Counted from the first letter of the stretch, positions 16,871-26,315 are shown. The stretch is 63,596 nt of DNA from Desulfomonilaceae bacterium (GCA_041662605.1 JBAZSD010000025.1:1-63596); one strand, 5' to 3'. Notes: generated by a model not told the origin, from the sequence alone. Numbers and translations are program-made.

Positions 16871-18244
16871 ATGTTCGAAAAAAATATTCTCTGTATTGGC
16901 GCAGGTTACGTGGGCGGCCCTACTATGGCCGTGATAGCGCGCCATTGCCCCGAGTATAGAATCATGGTTGTTGATCTGAACCAGGAGCGTATCGCCCAGT
17001 GGAATTCATCTCAGTTGCCGATTTTTGAGCCGGGCCTCGATCAGATAGTGTCGCAAGTTCGCGGAAAGAACCTTTTCTTCAGCACTGAGGTTGATGATCA
17101 CATTGAAGAGGCCGACATAATCTTTGTGAGTGTAAACACCCCTACCAAGACATTTGGCATGGGAGCAGGGAAAGCGGCGGATTTACAATTCTGGGAGAAA
17201 ACTGCCAGACAAATTCTGAAAAACAGTTCACGAGGAAAGATAGTTGTTGAGAAAAGCACTCTTCCCGTCAGGACGGCGGCGGCGATAGGGCGAATACTTG
17301 ATTCAAACGAAAAAGGGATCCACTTCGAGGTTGTATCCAATCCGGAATTCCTCGCAGAAGGAACGGCAATCAGGGATTTGGAAAATCCGGACAGGGTCCT
17401 AATCGGGGCTCGGCAGACCGAATCCGGTCAAGCGGCCCTTCATGAAATAGTCAATATTTATAGACATTGGGTGCCAGAGGACAAAATAGTTACTTCTAAT
17501 GTGTGGTCCAGTGAACTGTCAAAATTGGTGGCTAACGCATTTCTTGCTCAAAGAGTGTCATCGATCAACACGATCTCGGCTCTTTGTGAAAAGACCAACG
17601 CAGACATAGAAGAAGTCGCTAGGGCGGTAGGAATGGATTCCAGGATCGGCCCCAAGTTTCTCAAAGCGGGCGTTGGTTTTGGTGGTTCATGTTTCAAGAA
17701 GGATATTTTAAACCTGACTTACATAGCTGAAAACTATGGGTTGTTTGAAATTGCCCGATATTGGGAACAGGTCATACAAATCAACTCTTACCAGCAGCGA
17801 AGATTCGCCAACCTTATAATCACTAATATGTTTAATACCGTTGTGGGCAAGAAAATAGCAGTGTTCGGTTTTGCATTTAAAGCCGACACGGGTGACACGA
17901 GGGAGTCACCGGCAATACAGGTATGTAGATCGCTTCTGGAGGAAAAAGCCGATCTCGCCATTCATGACCCCAAAGCTTCTGAAGGAGCCAGGCAAGACCT
18001 GAAAGATTACCAAGGGAAATTTACCCTCGAGTCCGATCCTTACAATGCGGCTTTCGGAGCGCATGCTATTGTGATAACTACCGATTGGGCTGAGTTTGCA
18101 AAACTTGATTACCATAGAATTTATAAAAACATGGAAAAGCCCGCCTTTATTTTTGACGGCAGGAATCTGCTCGATCACAAACAAATGTTTGAAATAGGAT
18201 TTACAGTCCACCGGATAGGCAAACCGCCATTGTCACGATTGTGA
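16871..18244 (+). CDS. ugd: UDP-glucose 6-dehydrogenase, animal-type subfamily
   Basis: It oxidises UDP-glucose to UDP-glucuronate with two NAD+, supplying envelope polysaccharide precursors. The NAD site is GAGYVGGPTMAVIA at the N-terminus. The catalytic Cys lies in GFGGSCFKKD, and SNPEFLAEGTAI and ENPDRVLIG are also conserved. Its 457 residues and motifs such as RGKNLFFST, WSSELSKLVANAFLAQR, ARYWEQVI and GFAFKADTGDTRES match the animal and plant UGDH subfamily more closely than the shorter Ugd of typical Proteobacteria. A GGAGGAAG ribosome-binding site lies 4 bases before ATG. The gene faces the acyl-CoA synthetase tail to tail. Confidence 0.93.
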   Translation: MFEKNILCIGAGYVGGPTMAVIARHCPEYRIMVVDLNQERIAQWNSSQLPIFEPGLDQIVSQVRGKNLFFSTEVDDHIEEADIIFVSVNTPTKTFGMGAGKAADLQFWEKTARQILKNSSRGKIVVEKSTLPVRTAAAIGRILDSNEKGIHFEVVSNPEFLAEGTAIRDLENPDRVLIGARQTESGQAALHEIVNIYRHWVPEDKIVTSNVWSSELSKLVANAFLAQRVSSINTISALCEKTNADIEEVARAVGMDSRIGPKFLKAGVGFGGSCFKKDILNLTYIAENYGLFEIARYWEQVIQINSYQQRRFANLIITNMFNTVVGKKIAVFGFAFKADTGDTRESPAIQVCRSLLEEKADLAIHDPKASEGARQDLKDYQGKFTLESDPYNAAFGAHAIVITTDWAEFAKLDYHRIYKNMEKPAFIFDGRNLLDHKQMFEIGFTVHRIGKPPLSRL

Positions 18245-18340
18245 TAGATGTGAATTTTTCGGCGTCATAGTCTCTCCATCGTAATCTCGGAGAGATTCGC
18301 AGAATACTCGACAGTTGATGTTCGGCTTAATTGACGACGT

Positions 18341-18388
18341 TCAAACAAAGGCAGGGACGCCTGATAGACTGCCCGTGCCTTTGTTTGA
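18341..18388. terminator. Bidirectional hairpin between converging genes
   Basis: TCAAACAAAGGCA (18341-18353) and TGCCTTTGTTTGA (18376-18388) are perfect 13-bp inverted repeats, and an inner GGG/CCC extends the stem. It sits between the converging ugd and acyl-CoA synthetase genes, where it can terminate both. The U-tract is weak on each side. Confidence 0.6.
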
Positions 18389-18406
18389 TCCAAAATAAGT
18401 TGTTAA

Positions 18407-20068
18407 TTACTTGTAAACTCCCTCGCCAACCTGTTGGCGTATAACCTTTTTATTCAGTTTACCCACACTGGTCTTGGGTATCTCCTGAACCAGAAAGAAC
18501 CGGTCCGGTATCGCCCACTTTGATATTACGCCTTTGTCAGCAATTCCCTGCATGTAAGCCCGTAAGACATCCTCGGAGAAAGTGTGGTCAACCTTCTGTA
18601 CAACCAGGGCTACAGGTCTTTCCCCCCACTTGTCATCAGGAACACCTATGACAGCGACTTCAGAAATTGAAGGATGTTGACTTATGAGACTCTCCAGTTC
18701 GAGCGATGAGATCCATTCACCACCAGTCTTTATAACATCCTTGAACCGATCTGTGATCTTCACATAGCCTTCAGGATCCATATTGGCAACGTCACCTGTG
18801 TGAAGCCATCCATCTTTCCATAGTTCCTCAGACTTCTCCGGTGACTTGAAATAGCCCTGGGTAAGCCAAGGAGTTCTTACAACTATCTCCCCTGTTGTTA
18901 TCCCGTCATGCGGAACTTCTTTTCCCAGTGAATCAACAACTTTGAGGTTCACCAAAGGTGTCGGCAAACCTGTTTTGGTAATCACATCGATCTTGTCTTC
19001 TAGACTCCAGTCGGCCATTTTTGGCTTCAAATTGGCGGCTGTAAGGAGTGGACAGGTTTCAGACATACCGTACGCCGCAATAATTTCGATGCCCAAATCC
19101 ATAGCAGCCTTTGCTAGCCCCCTGGGCAAAGCGGATCCTCCAATTACGACTTTCCAATTGCTCAAATCTACCTGTTTAGCCACAGGACTGGAGACTAACA
19201 TGTGAAGAATGGTCGGAACACAGTGTGAAAAAGTCACTTTTTCGGTTAGAAGAAGCTTGAGCAATAATGCCGGCTCATATCTTCCCGGATATACCTGTTT
19301 ACAACCCAAAAGAGTAGCCAGGTAGGGAATGCCCCACGCATGGACATGGAACATAGGTGTGATCGGCATATACACATCGGCGGACTGGAACCTTACAATG
19401 GACGAAAAACCGGAAAGGGCCATAGACATGTCGAACGTGTGAAGCACAAGTTGTCTGTGACTATAGTACACACCCTTAGGATCCCCTGTTGTGCCTGTTG
19501 TATAGAAAAGGGTAGCCATAGTATTTTCATCAAAATCCGGAAATTCAAAATCGGGAGAAGCTTTGGCAAGCAATTCCTCATATTCCCCGGCGAAATTCAG
19601 GCTCGATTTTGGGCCTTCGTCGGAATCTTTCATCAGAATGATTGTTTTGACTGTCTTGAGCTGATCCTTAATGCTCTCAACGAGAGGCGCAAACTCTTCA
19701 TTGACAAGTAGAACCGTGTCCTCAGCATGGTTGACCGTATATATTATCTGTTCGGCTGAAAGCCTGATATTAACGGTGTGAAGCACTGAGCCCATCATCG
19801 GAATAGCGAAAAAGCACTCCAGATAACGATGCGAATCCCAATCCATGACTCCAATAGTGTCGTCAGACCCGACACCCAAATCGGTTAGAGCCGAAGCCAA
19901 CCTGTTTATGCGCTGGTACAGATCTCTGTACGTCATTCTCAGTTTATCCCGGTATACTATCTCTTGGTCTGGAGCGTAAAGAATAGGCGTAATCAGAAGA
20001 TTCTTGATCAACAGGGGGTATGAGTACGCGCTGGGTGTTCTTTGAATCAGTCTGGGCTTCTTGTCCAT
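18407..20068 (-). CDS. Fatty-acyl-CoA synthetase (AlkK-like, AMP-binding)
   Basis: It activates a fatty acid to its acyl-CoA through an acyl-adenylate. The P-loop-like AMP motif FYTTGTTGDPKG, the A5 region AAYGMSETCP, the hinge KITDRFKDVIKTGGEW and the C-terminal catalytic Lys region PKTSVGKLNKK are all present. The 553-residue length fits medium/long-chain acyl-CoA ligases. The start ATG has GGAG about 8 bases upstream. It is the downstream member of a leftward set with a DUF362 protein and an acyl-CoA dehydrogenase, suggesting fatty-acid or dicarboxylate degradation. The exact chain-length preference is unknown. Confidence 0.9.
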   Translation of the reverse strand: MDKKPRLIQRTPSAYSYPLLIKNLLITPILYAPDQEIVYRDKLRMTYRDLYQRINRLASALTDLGVGSDDTIGVMDWDSHRYLECFFAIPMMGSVLHTVNIRLSAEQIIYTVNHAEDTVLLVNEEFAPLVESIKDQLKTVKTIILMKDSDEGPKSSLNFAGEYEELLAKASPDFEFPDFDENTMATLFYTTGTTGDPKGVYYSHRQLVLHTFDMSMALSGFSSIVRFQSADVYMPITPMFHVHAWGIPYLATLLGCKQVYPGRYEPALLLKLLLTEKVTFSHCVPTILHMLVSSPVAKQVDLSNWKVVIGGSALPRGLAKAAMDLGIEIIAAYGMSETCPLLTAANLKPKMADWSLEDKIDVITKTGLPTPLVNLKVVDSLGKEVPHDGITTGEIVVRTPWLTQGYFKSPEKSEELWKDGWLHTGDVANMDPEGYVKITDRFKDVIKTGGEWISSLELESLISQHPSISEVAVIGVPDDKWGERPVALVVQKVDHTFSEDVLRAYMQGIADKGVISKWAIPDRFFLVQEIPKTSVGKLNKKVIRQQVGEGVYK

Positions 20069-20215
20069 TATAAGACTCCTTGAATTTTTTGTAGAAACGG
20101 GAATTTTGCCTTTTTCGGGTAGTCTTTATTTTGGAGCGCCCGGAACAACCCGAAAAAGAGCACAGATAAGCATAGAATTATTAGTCTAATAAGATTGATC
20201 CTCTTGTCAACGAAT

Positions 20216-21532
20216 TTAAATATGGTAAAAGGATTCATCAAAGTCAGGATTGTTTTCGTACTTTTTCATGAAAGAAGCTGGAAATTTGTCCAGGTTTTTA
20301 AGTATATAGGGGTTTATTTCAACTCCACTGCTGGCGAAAGCTTCGACGATCTTTTCAGGGTTGGGCGGACAACTTTTCACAAATATCACGTCTTTCAAGT
20401 CACCGGTGTTTTTGTTCGCTTCGAAGAGACATTTTCCAATCAATATCGATTTCTTTCCCGGCGTAGGTTTCATGAGCTTGCCGGTTAAAACCTCAACATT
20501 GGGCCACGGCGCTCCTTTCCAGGACATGGCAATGGTAGTCAATACCGCTCCGGTCAGCAAAGAACAATATGTGCACAGACTCGAATCATATTTTGGGTAT
20601 GAGACGCCGGAGATTCCCATTTTTGCCATCGGCGCGGGAAGCGAATTGTCTTGAGTGTAAGGGAAAGTATATTCATGGAAACTTGCGACGGATTCTATAT
20701 TGAGGCCCCTGACCTCGATTTCGGACATGTCCGTGGGTCTTGAGCTGAACTCTGCCGCTTGTTTCAGATGAGGAACCTGATCCGGTCTGTATCCCAAAAT
20801 CTGGGCCCCGACGAAATCGGCTGAAAGAACATCCCACGACGCAACGAGAAGGTTCGTTCTTCTGGCTTTCCCATCGAACCCTGGTCCTCTTTCATTAGAA
20901 TAGACACCGTCAATGAGGGTTAACATTTTGGGAAAATTTCTCATCAATGTTGAAACATAGAAATTAAGATCCCTCTCTCCGCTGACAGTGTGGCACTTTT
21001 TACGTGAATTGATGTCAATAGTTCCCTTGAGATTCTTGACTCCCAGACTGACAACCGCCTGAGCATGCGTTTTCAAGACGGGTAGGTTGATGACGACATC
21101 GCTGTGTAGAATATCTGTATTGAAATTGAGGCTAACGCCCTCCCCAACATCGACTTTTTCAAACGGCCGATCAAAGACATTGATGAGTCTTACTCCAAAT
21201 CGCTTTTCCAAAGATGTGTAACCTAAATAACTGTAGGCATGGGCTTGGGTCTCCCTGTCTTTGGGATCAAGCACGACCGTTCCTTCCCCAATTGTTATGT
21301 CGTCTACTCCCTGATCTTTTAAAAGCTTTACGACATCCATTACGACTCTGGAGGTAGTAACTACTCCCCATTTTGGGAAAGGCGCCGATTTGCTCCAGAA
21401 AACAATATTGGGTTTTATAAACACCTTTTCAGATTTCGAAATTTGGCTAATTCCACCGGCCAGTTCCACCACATCTCGAACAGAAATAAACGGAGTCTCA
21501 TATCGAGCCACTCCGACCACTTTCTTTTCCAT
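20216..21532 (-). CDS. DUF362 domain-containing protein
   Basis: A 438-residue member of the DUF362 family, which is common in anaerobes and has no settled biochemical function. Recognisable family segments are KPNIVF, DVVINLPVLKTHAQAVVSLGVKNLKG and IDGVYSNERGPGF. A C-terminal part carries CTYCSLL and two more Cys (GKCLFE, KSCPP), which could bind a metal or Fe-S cluster, although this is not a standard ferredoxin motif. The ATG follows GAAGGTAG. It lies between acyl-CoA synthetase and acyl-CoA dehydrogenase genes, so an electron-transfer or acyl-CoA role is possible but inferred only from position. Confidence 0.8.
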   Translation of the reverse strand: MEKKVVGVARYETPFISVRDVVELAGGISQISKSEKVFIKPNIVFWSKSAPFPKWGVVTTSRVVMDVVKLLKDQGVDDITIGEGTVVLDPKDRETQAHAYSYLGYTSLEKRFGVRLINVFDRPFEKVDVGEGVSLNFNTDILHSDVVINLPVLKTHAQAVVSLGVKNLKGTIDINSRKKCHTVSGERDLNFYVSTLMRNFPKMLTLIDGVYSNERGPGFDGKARRTNLLVASWDVLSADFVGAQILGYRPDQVPHLKQAAEFSSRPTDMSEIEVRGLNIESVASFHEYTFPYTQDNSLPAPMAKMGISGVSYPKYDSSLCTYCSLLTGAVLTTIAMSWKGAPWPNVEVLTGKLMKPTPGKKSILIGKCLFEANKNTGDLKDVIFVKSCPPNPEKIVEAFASSGVEINPYILKNLDKFPASFMKKYENNPDFDESFYHI

Positions 21533-21571
21533 TTAACTACCTTCATCCGGGCCACATGGCCCTGGTTATAA

Positions 21572-21594
21572 ATGACTGACGCTTGATCAGTCAT
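21572..21594. promoter_or_regulatory. Inverted repeat ATGACTGA-N7-TCAGTCAT, operator candidate
   Basis: A perfect 8-bp inverted repeat with a 7-base spacer lies 40 bases upstream of the DUF362 start, overlapping the end of the acyl-CoA dehydrogenase gene. This form is typical of TetR-type operators of fatty-acid regulons. Its TGACGC...TCAGTCAT core resembles the site at 488-507. Confidence 0.45.
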
Positions 21595-23392
21595 CCAAAC
21601 AATTTTCATCAAAGTTCACTGTGAGGCCATCATTTTCGGAAAGACGTTCTAACAGCCCTTTTGTCTTGGGAAGCTCATAGTGGAAGAAATATTTCATGGT
21701 TACCAGCTTACCACTATAAAAAGCTCTATCCGACTCGCCAGGAGAAGAGTCAATACCCCTGGATGCAACAATAGCCTGTTTTAACCATTGCCATGCGATG
21801 GTGACTATCGAGAACAACTCCAGGTATAAGGTGGCGTCCGCCAGAAAATTCTCGATCCGGCCTGAAGAGCCTATCTTGGTCAGGCCAAAGGTAATGTCTT
21901 TCAACGAATTGAGAGCATCTTCGAGCCTATCGCCGTAAAGTTTGAGCAAGTCCCTGTTTTGGGCTGATCTTATGGTCGCCCCAACTTCTTCAAGAAACAG
22001 TAAAAAAGCCTTCCCACCGTTCATTACGATTTTCCGGCCCAGTAGATCCATACCCTGGATTCCTGTCGAACCCTCATGAATAGGATGTATCCTGATGTCT
22101 CTATAGAATTGCTCCAGAGGGAATTCATCACAGAAACCATAGCCCCCAAGGACTTGCAACCCCTGACTGACCGATAGTACTCCCATTTCCGACGGATATG
22201 TCTTGGCTGCCGGCGTGAGTAGATCCAAAAGCAAGCTGTAACGTTCCTTCAGGTCGCCAGTTCTGACATGCGCCAGATCGGAGTACAGACAACATTGGAG
22301 AACAAGGGATAGAGATCCTTCAACTACAGCTTTCTGGAAAAGTAACATTCTACGCACATCACTGTGTTCGATGATTCTGACAGGCTCAGACTCAGGATTC
22401 TTTTCCGACACTTTTCGACCCTGGCGTCGTTCCCTGGCGTATTCCAGGGACGCGTGATACGCTGCTGAAGCTATCGCTGCCGCGCCGAGGCCCACCTCTA
22501 ACCTGGCCTCGTTCATCATTTGAAACATGTAAGAAAGACCCTTGTTCGCTGCGCCTACCAGATAGCCATGGCAGTCGTCGTTTTCTCCCAGACTGAGTTG
22601 CACTATCGGCGCCCCACGATAACCCAACTTGTGGTAAAGGGCTGAAACATTGACATCGTTCGAAACCAGAGCGCCTTCCTGATTGAAGCGTCTTTTAGGA
22701 ACCACAAAAAGGGAAACGCCTTTAGTCCCTGGAGGAGAGCCCTTAATCCTTGCCAACATTAGATGAACCACATTTTCAACCGCATCATGGTCGCCCGCTG
22801 AGATAAAGATCTTTTGGCCTCGTATTAGGTAATAATCTTTGTCAGTATTGACAGCCTGTGTCCGCAGATCTCCCAGTGAACTTCCGGCCTGCGGTTCAGT
22901 AAGAGCCATTGTGCCCTGCCACTTCCCCGAGAACATTCGAGGAATGAATTCACGTTTAAGATCCTCCGACCCAAAAGAATCAATCAAATGAGCCGCCCCG
23001 TACATGAGCAAAGGATATACGGACGCTGAATAATTTGCCGCGCCAAATATGAAATGGCAGGCGGACGTTACTGTAAAGGGTAGTTGTTGGCCATCAAGTT
23101 CATATGAAGCGTTTGCGGCTATCCATCCCCCCGCCCCACATTCTTTTATAAATTCTTTAACTAATGGGTGAACGCGCACTGCGCCGTTTATGAATTCGGG
23201 CGGATTTTTGTCCATCTCCTGAAGTACTGGTTGAAGAAGAGCCTTCGATATCTTAAGCGCCGTATCCAACGCGAGATCAAAAGTCTCCCTCGAATGATCG
23301 GAATAGTACTCAAATTCTGTTAGACGTTCAGTGTGGAACATTTCGTGAAGCAAGAATCTTAAATTCCTGATACTGACGAATTTCTCAGCCAT
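21587..23392 (-). CDS. Large acyl-CoA dehydrogenase (DmdC-like, 601 aa)
   Basis: A flavin-dependent alpha,beta-dehydrogenase of acyl-CoA that passes electrons to ETF. Family features are MALTEPQAGSSLGDLRT (flavin and substrate contact), LGGYGFCDEFPLEQFYRDIR and HEGSTGIQ, which holds the presumed catalytic Glu. It is about 200 residues longer than ordinary acyl-CoA dehydrogenases. The extra C-terminal helical domain is typical of the DmdC group (3-methylmercaptopropionyl-CoA dehydrogenase and relatives). ATG 23392 with AAAGGA upstream is chosen over a TTG 15 bases earlier. The real substrate is not evident. Confidence 0.88.
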   Translation of the reverse strand: MAEKFVSIRNLRFLLHEMFHTERLTEFEYYSDHSRETFDLALDTALKISKALLQPVLQEMDKNPPEFINGAVRVHPLVKEFIKECGAGGWIAANASYELDGQQLPFTVTSACHFIFGAANYSASVYPLLMYGAAHLIDSFGSEDLKREFIPRMFSGKWQGTMALTEPQAGSSLGDLRTQAVNTDKDYYLIRGQKIFISAGDHDAVENVVHLMLARIKGSPPGTKGVSLFVVPKRRFNQEGALVSNDVNVSALYHKLGYRGAPIVQLSLGENDDCHGYLVGAANKGLSYMFQMMNEARLEVGLGAAAIASAAYHASLEYARERRQGRKVSEKNPESEPVRIIEHSDVRRMLLFQKAVVEGSLSLVLQCCLYSDLAHVRTGDLKERYSLLLDLLTPAAKTYPSEMGVLSVSQGLQVLGGYGFCDEFPLEQFYRDIRIHPIHEGSTGIQGMDLLGRKIVMNGGKAFLLFLEEVGATIRSAQNRDLLKLYGDRLEDALNSLKDITFGLTKIGSSGRIENFLADATLYLELFSIVTIAWQWLKQAIVASRGIDSSPGESDRAFYSGKLVTMKYFFHYELPKTKGLLERLSENDGLTVNFDENCLDD

Positions 23393-23410
23393 ATGGAATC
23401 CTTTCAATCA

Positions 23411-23436
23411 TAATCTTTTACATTTATGAAAGATTA
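23411..23436. promoter_or_regulatory. Inverted repeat TAATCTTT-N10-AAAGATTA
   Basis: A perfect 8-bp inverted repeat lies about 20 bases upstream of the acyl-CoA dehydrogenase start. It differs from the ATGACTGA-type sites, so it would be a separate operator, or an AT-rich hairpin in the leader. Confidence 0.35.
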
Positions 23437-23576
23437 AGCGAGTTGTCCACCCGAAAAGCCCTGCTTTCTAAAATCTAATTTCCGGTGATTAAATTTATTC
23501 AGTTGAAGGTTACTGAAAAAGAAAAAGATATTCAATCAAACTATTCTGTCGTATGAGGTGAGAAACCGGGCTGACG

Positions 23577-23613
23577 CGGTTCTCAGGGTTGTCCGCGCTG
23601 TCCCTGAGAACCG
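23577..23613. terminator. GC-rich hairpin downstream of yfdX-like gene
   Basis: CGGTTCTCAGGG (23577-23588) and CCCTGAGAACCG (23602-23613) form a 12-bp stem with a 13-base loop, downstream of the YfdX-like gene and upstream of the acyl-CoA dehydrogenase. There is no clear U-tract, so it may be a Rho-independent terminator of weak type or an mRNA-stabilising hairpin. Confidence 0.45.
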
Positions 23614-23681
23614 GAGTAAAAGGATATTATTGGCTTAAGTAAGAGCCTGTCTAAAAATTTGGCTCATCAGTATTTTACAAA

Positions 23682-24593
23682 TTACATTCCTTTGGTAATT
23701 TTATCCCACAGAGAAAGGATATCAGTCGTGGCGCTATCTTTTTTTTCATCTAGCTTCTTGTTCAGCGCCGAGAATTGATCGGAAAGAGCCTTCACCTTCT
23801 CTGAGAGTTCTTTGCTCCCTTTGTCCTTAAGGGATTTCAAATTTTCACCGGCTTCTTTTACATAGGTCTTCGCGTCGGTCCAATCTTTGTTTTCAACACT
23901 TTTGAGAGCGTCCCACAAGTAGGATCTGGCTCTCACTATCGGCGCATCCCATTCATCATATTCAAAAATAACCAATCTGTTCTGGATGTCGGCTAGGCTT
24001 TTGTTGGCAAGCTCGCCGTCCTTATTGTTAATAGCTTCAGCCGCTTTCTTCAGATCCAGTTTGGCCCCGCCCACATCTAAAGACGCTCTCGTAAAAATAA
24101 AATCTACATCCATCGGCGCCGAGCCGTTCTTTGCCGCAGCCTGAGCGGCAGCCTCCTTTTTCGCCTGTTTTATAGGTAAGAGCACTGACTCTGCCTGATC
24201 CATTTCCGCGTATATTGGGACTATCAATTGCTCCACTGTACGTTTGTCCGTGTACGTTGTGTCTCCAGATTTTATGTCAGCGTCAATCTCGTAAGTCGGA
24301 GCGGCGTTTTCGATGATCTTTACTAAAGTGAGTCCCTTGTCCACTTGTTCTTTCGCCGCATCAAGCTTATTGTCCGCAATAGCCTTCCGAGCAAGATTGA
24401 CATGGCTCAGTAGTCTCCCTGCAGCTTCAGATAGAGCCCTGTGTTCCGCGTCAGAAAGTTTCTTCTTGGGGGTAATTTTTACATTTGATGTGATACTATC
24501 GTCGGCCATTGCCTGTCGTTGAGCCGACAAGCTAAAACAAAACAGACAGACCAATAAAACAAGACCAAGAGTTTCTAACTTTTTACCTGTCAT
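23682..24593 (-). CDS. YfdX-family exported protein
   Basis: A secreted protein of 303 residues. An N-terminal signal peptide (GLVLLVCLFCFSLSAQRQAMA) is followed by a helical YfdX domain with AEHRALSEAAGRLLSHVNLAR, KGLTLVKIIENAAPTYEI and DVDFIFTRASLDVGGAKLDL. YfdX proteins are periplasmic and have been linked to acid and antibiotic stress in enterobacteria, but their molecular role is not settled. The C-terminal part is rich in Lys and Asp and likely forms further helices. The ATG has GGGGAA upstream. It seems monocistronic, with a hairpin after it. Confidence 0.82.
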   Translation of the reverse strand: MTGKKLETLGLVLLVCLFCFSLSAQRQAMADDSITSNVKITPKKKLSDAEHRALSEAAGRLLSHVNLARKAIADNKLDAAKEQVDKGLTLVKIIENAAPTYEIDADIKSGDTTYTDKRTVEQLIVPIYAEMDQAESVLLPIKQAKKEAAAQAAAKNGSAPMDVDFIFTRASLDVGGAKLDLKKAAEAINNKDGELANKSLADIQNRLVIFEYDEWDAPIVRARSYLWDALKSVENKDWTDAKTYVKEAGENLKSLKDKGSKELSEKVKALSDQFSALNKKLDEKKDSATTDILSLWDKITKGM

Positions 24594-24725
24594 TAATAAT
24601 TCCCCTTTCTCTAGTCGAATTTATCGCCAAGCTCCAGAAAACCCGCTTCGGAAGATTTTTGCTCGCTTGAGCTTACCGACAAACCAATCTTGTTTTTGTT
24701 CTTGAAGGGATCGCTTAATCTTGTT

Positions 24726-25886
24726 CTAGAAAAAATTCAGAGCGACGAAACGGGCTATGGCCGGCGCCGAAGTGAATCCGGGACTGTCTATCCCGACAAG
24801 ATGTATGATGTCAGGGCAGACTTTGTCCCTATCTATGGAGAAATCCGAGTACCCATCAAGTCTGGCCTGAATCCCTCCAAAATTTGGGGATAGGTCGCAA
24901 GACTTCAGGCTTGGGAAAAAATTGGTATCTTCAACAAAAAGGTCAGTCTTGGGCATAGGGGTCTGAAAATCCGTTGGGCTTTTTACAGGAGTCAACCTGG
25001 GGCCTACCATCACGATGTCACTGATGGCGAAGTGGCCGTCGAAGTAGTCAAATGTAGGAGTAAGATGAACTCCAACCGTCCGTTGAAGACCAAACGGAGT
25101 CTTCGCAGTTTTGGGCGTCGGGTAAATGTTTGTCCCATTCAGATACAGATCTTGTCTCGATTTCCGATTGAATTTCATGGAATCCCCTCTGATTAGCGCG
25201 GCCTTGAGTGGGAAATCGCAGTCCATCATGCGAGCCACACCGACACCGTTGACACCTGCTGCGTTGACAATATTTTTAGGTTCTATCCAATCGGTGGAAC
25301 CATCACGATATCTGATTTCCATTCTGGGTCTGTTCTTAACAAGAGTCAGTTTTACCACTTCAGTCCCTGTCATGAACTGAACACCCTGGTTTGAAGCCAG
25401 GAAATATACTTGCCTAAGCAGCGAAGTCGGTTCGAAAATCCCCGAACTTGGAATATAGAGCGCCGAAGCGGCAACCACATTTGGTTCGATCTCACGTACC
25501 CGAACTCCCGAAATTTTCTCGACATCCGGAACCCCATTCTCCATGGCTCTTAGAAGATATTGATCCAGTTCATTTTCTTCCTGTTCGTTGAAAGCTACCA
25601 TCAGTTTTCCAACTTTTAGAAATGGAAGTGAATGTTTTCGGCAAAATTCTTCCCACAGCCGGTTTCCCTCGACGCAAAGCCTCGCCTTCAGAGGCCTCGT
25701 GAGCAAGTCATAATTTAGTCCAGCGTGGTTAACCCCAGAGTTTCTGGAGGATTGGTTTTCTCCCTGAGTTATCCCGGGGTTTTTTTCAAAGAGAAATACA
25801 TCCTGGTTCTTTTTTGAAAGTTCCAGAGCGACCCAGCATCCAACAATCCCTCCACCTATGATTGCGACCCCGATTTTCTCAGACAA
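24726..25886 (-). CDS. FAD-dependent oxidoreductase, L-2-hydroxyglutarate oxidase (LhgO)-like
   Basis: A DAO-fold flavoprotein of 386 residues. The dinucleotide-binding GGGIVGCWVALELSKK starts at about residue 11 and is followed by an Asp/Glu-ending strand (VFLFEKN). NSGVNHAGLNYD is the region typical of the LhgO group, and PNFGGIQARLDG and LVGIDSPGFTSAPAIA lie near the C-terminus. LhgO oxidises L-2-hydroxyglutarate to 2-oxoglutarate and feeds the quinone pool. Related glycerol-3-phosphate and sarcosine oxidases share the fold, so the substrate is a good guess only. The reading frame starts at TTG, with AGAGG just upstream. Confidence 0.78.
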   Translation of the reverse strand: MSEKIGVAIIGGGIVGCWVALELSKKNQDVFLFEKNPGITQGENQSSRNSGVNHAGLNYDLLTRPLKARLCVEGNRLWEEFCRKHSLPFLKVGKLMVAFNEQEENELDQYLLRAMENGVPDVEKISGVRVREIEPNVVAASALYIPSSGIFEPTSLLRQVYFLASNQGVQFMTGTEVVKLTLVKNRPRMEIRYRDGSTDWIEPKNIVNAAGVNGVGVARMMDCDFPLKAALIRGDSMKFNRKSRQDLYLNGTNIYPTPKTAKTPFGLQRTVGVHLTPTFDYFDGHFAISDIVMVGPRLTPVKSPTDFQTPMPKTDLFVEDTNFFPSLKSCDLSPNFGGIQARLDGYSDFSIDRDKVCPDIIHLVGIDSPGFTSAPAIARFVALNFF

Positions 25887-26067
25887 TCAATCCTCTCCCT
25901 CTGGCATTGCGCCTATTGATAAAGATCCTGAATTGTACCATCGACAACCTTCCGATCCCTTTAATAGCCTGTATATCAATTTCTGACTAATTGTGAATCA
26001 AGTTTTAATCTCGGGCATCTATATAACCGAAACAAAGAATAATAAGCCCAACTGGAGGATATATATA

Positions 26068-26277
26068 ATGAGCGCATCGAGAGAATTTGTAGGGGCCATA
26101 GTTGATGGCCTAAATGAAAGAATTGAGGAACAAGGTAATCGTCCGAATATAGAAGTCTGGCCGGATGAAGATGGTTTTGGCAGATGGGTAGCGTGTCATC
26201 GTGACAAAGTTCGATCAACAGTTTGCTCTACTCCTGAATATGCGGATACGCCTTTCTGTGGTCGAGGATTTCATTAG
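26068..26277 (+). CDS. Small conserved-looking protein, unknown function
   Basis: A 69-residue protein beginning MSASREFVGAIVDGLNER. ATG 26068 is chosen because GGAGG lies 9 bases before it, while the longer frame from 25993 has no such site. The C-terminal half is rich in charged and aromatic residues and holds two Cys (VCSTPEYADTPFCGRGFH). No family is recognised. It stands alone between two leftward genes, on the opposite strand, and is followed by a long imperfect hairpin. Confidence 0.6.
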   Translation: MSASREFVGAIVDGLNERIEEQGNRPNIEVWPDEDGFGRWVACHRDKVRSTVCSTPEYADTPFCGRGFH

Positions 26278-26315
26278 TAAGGAAATAAATTATTACAATT
26301 ATAATTGTTGAACTG

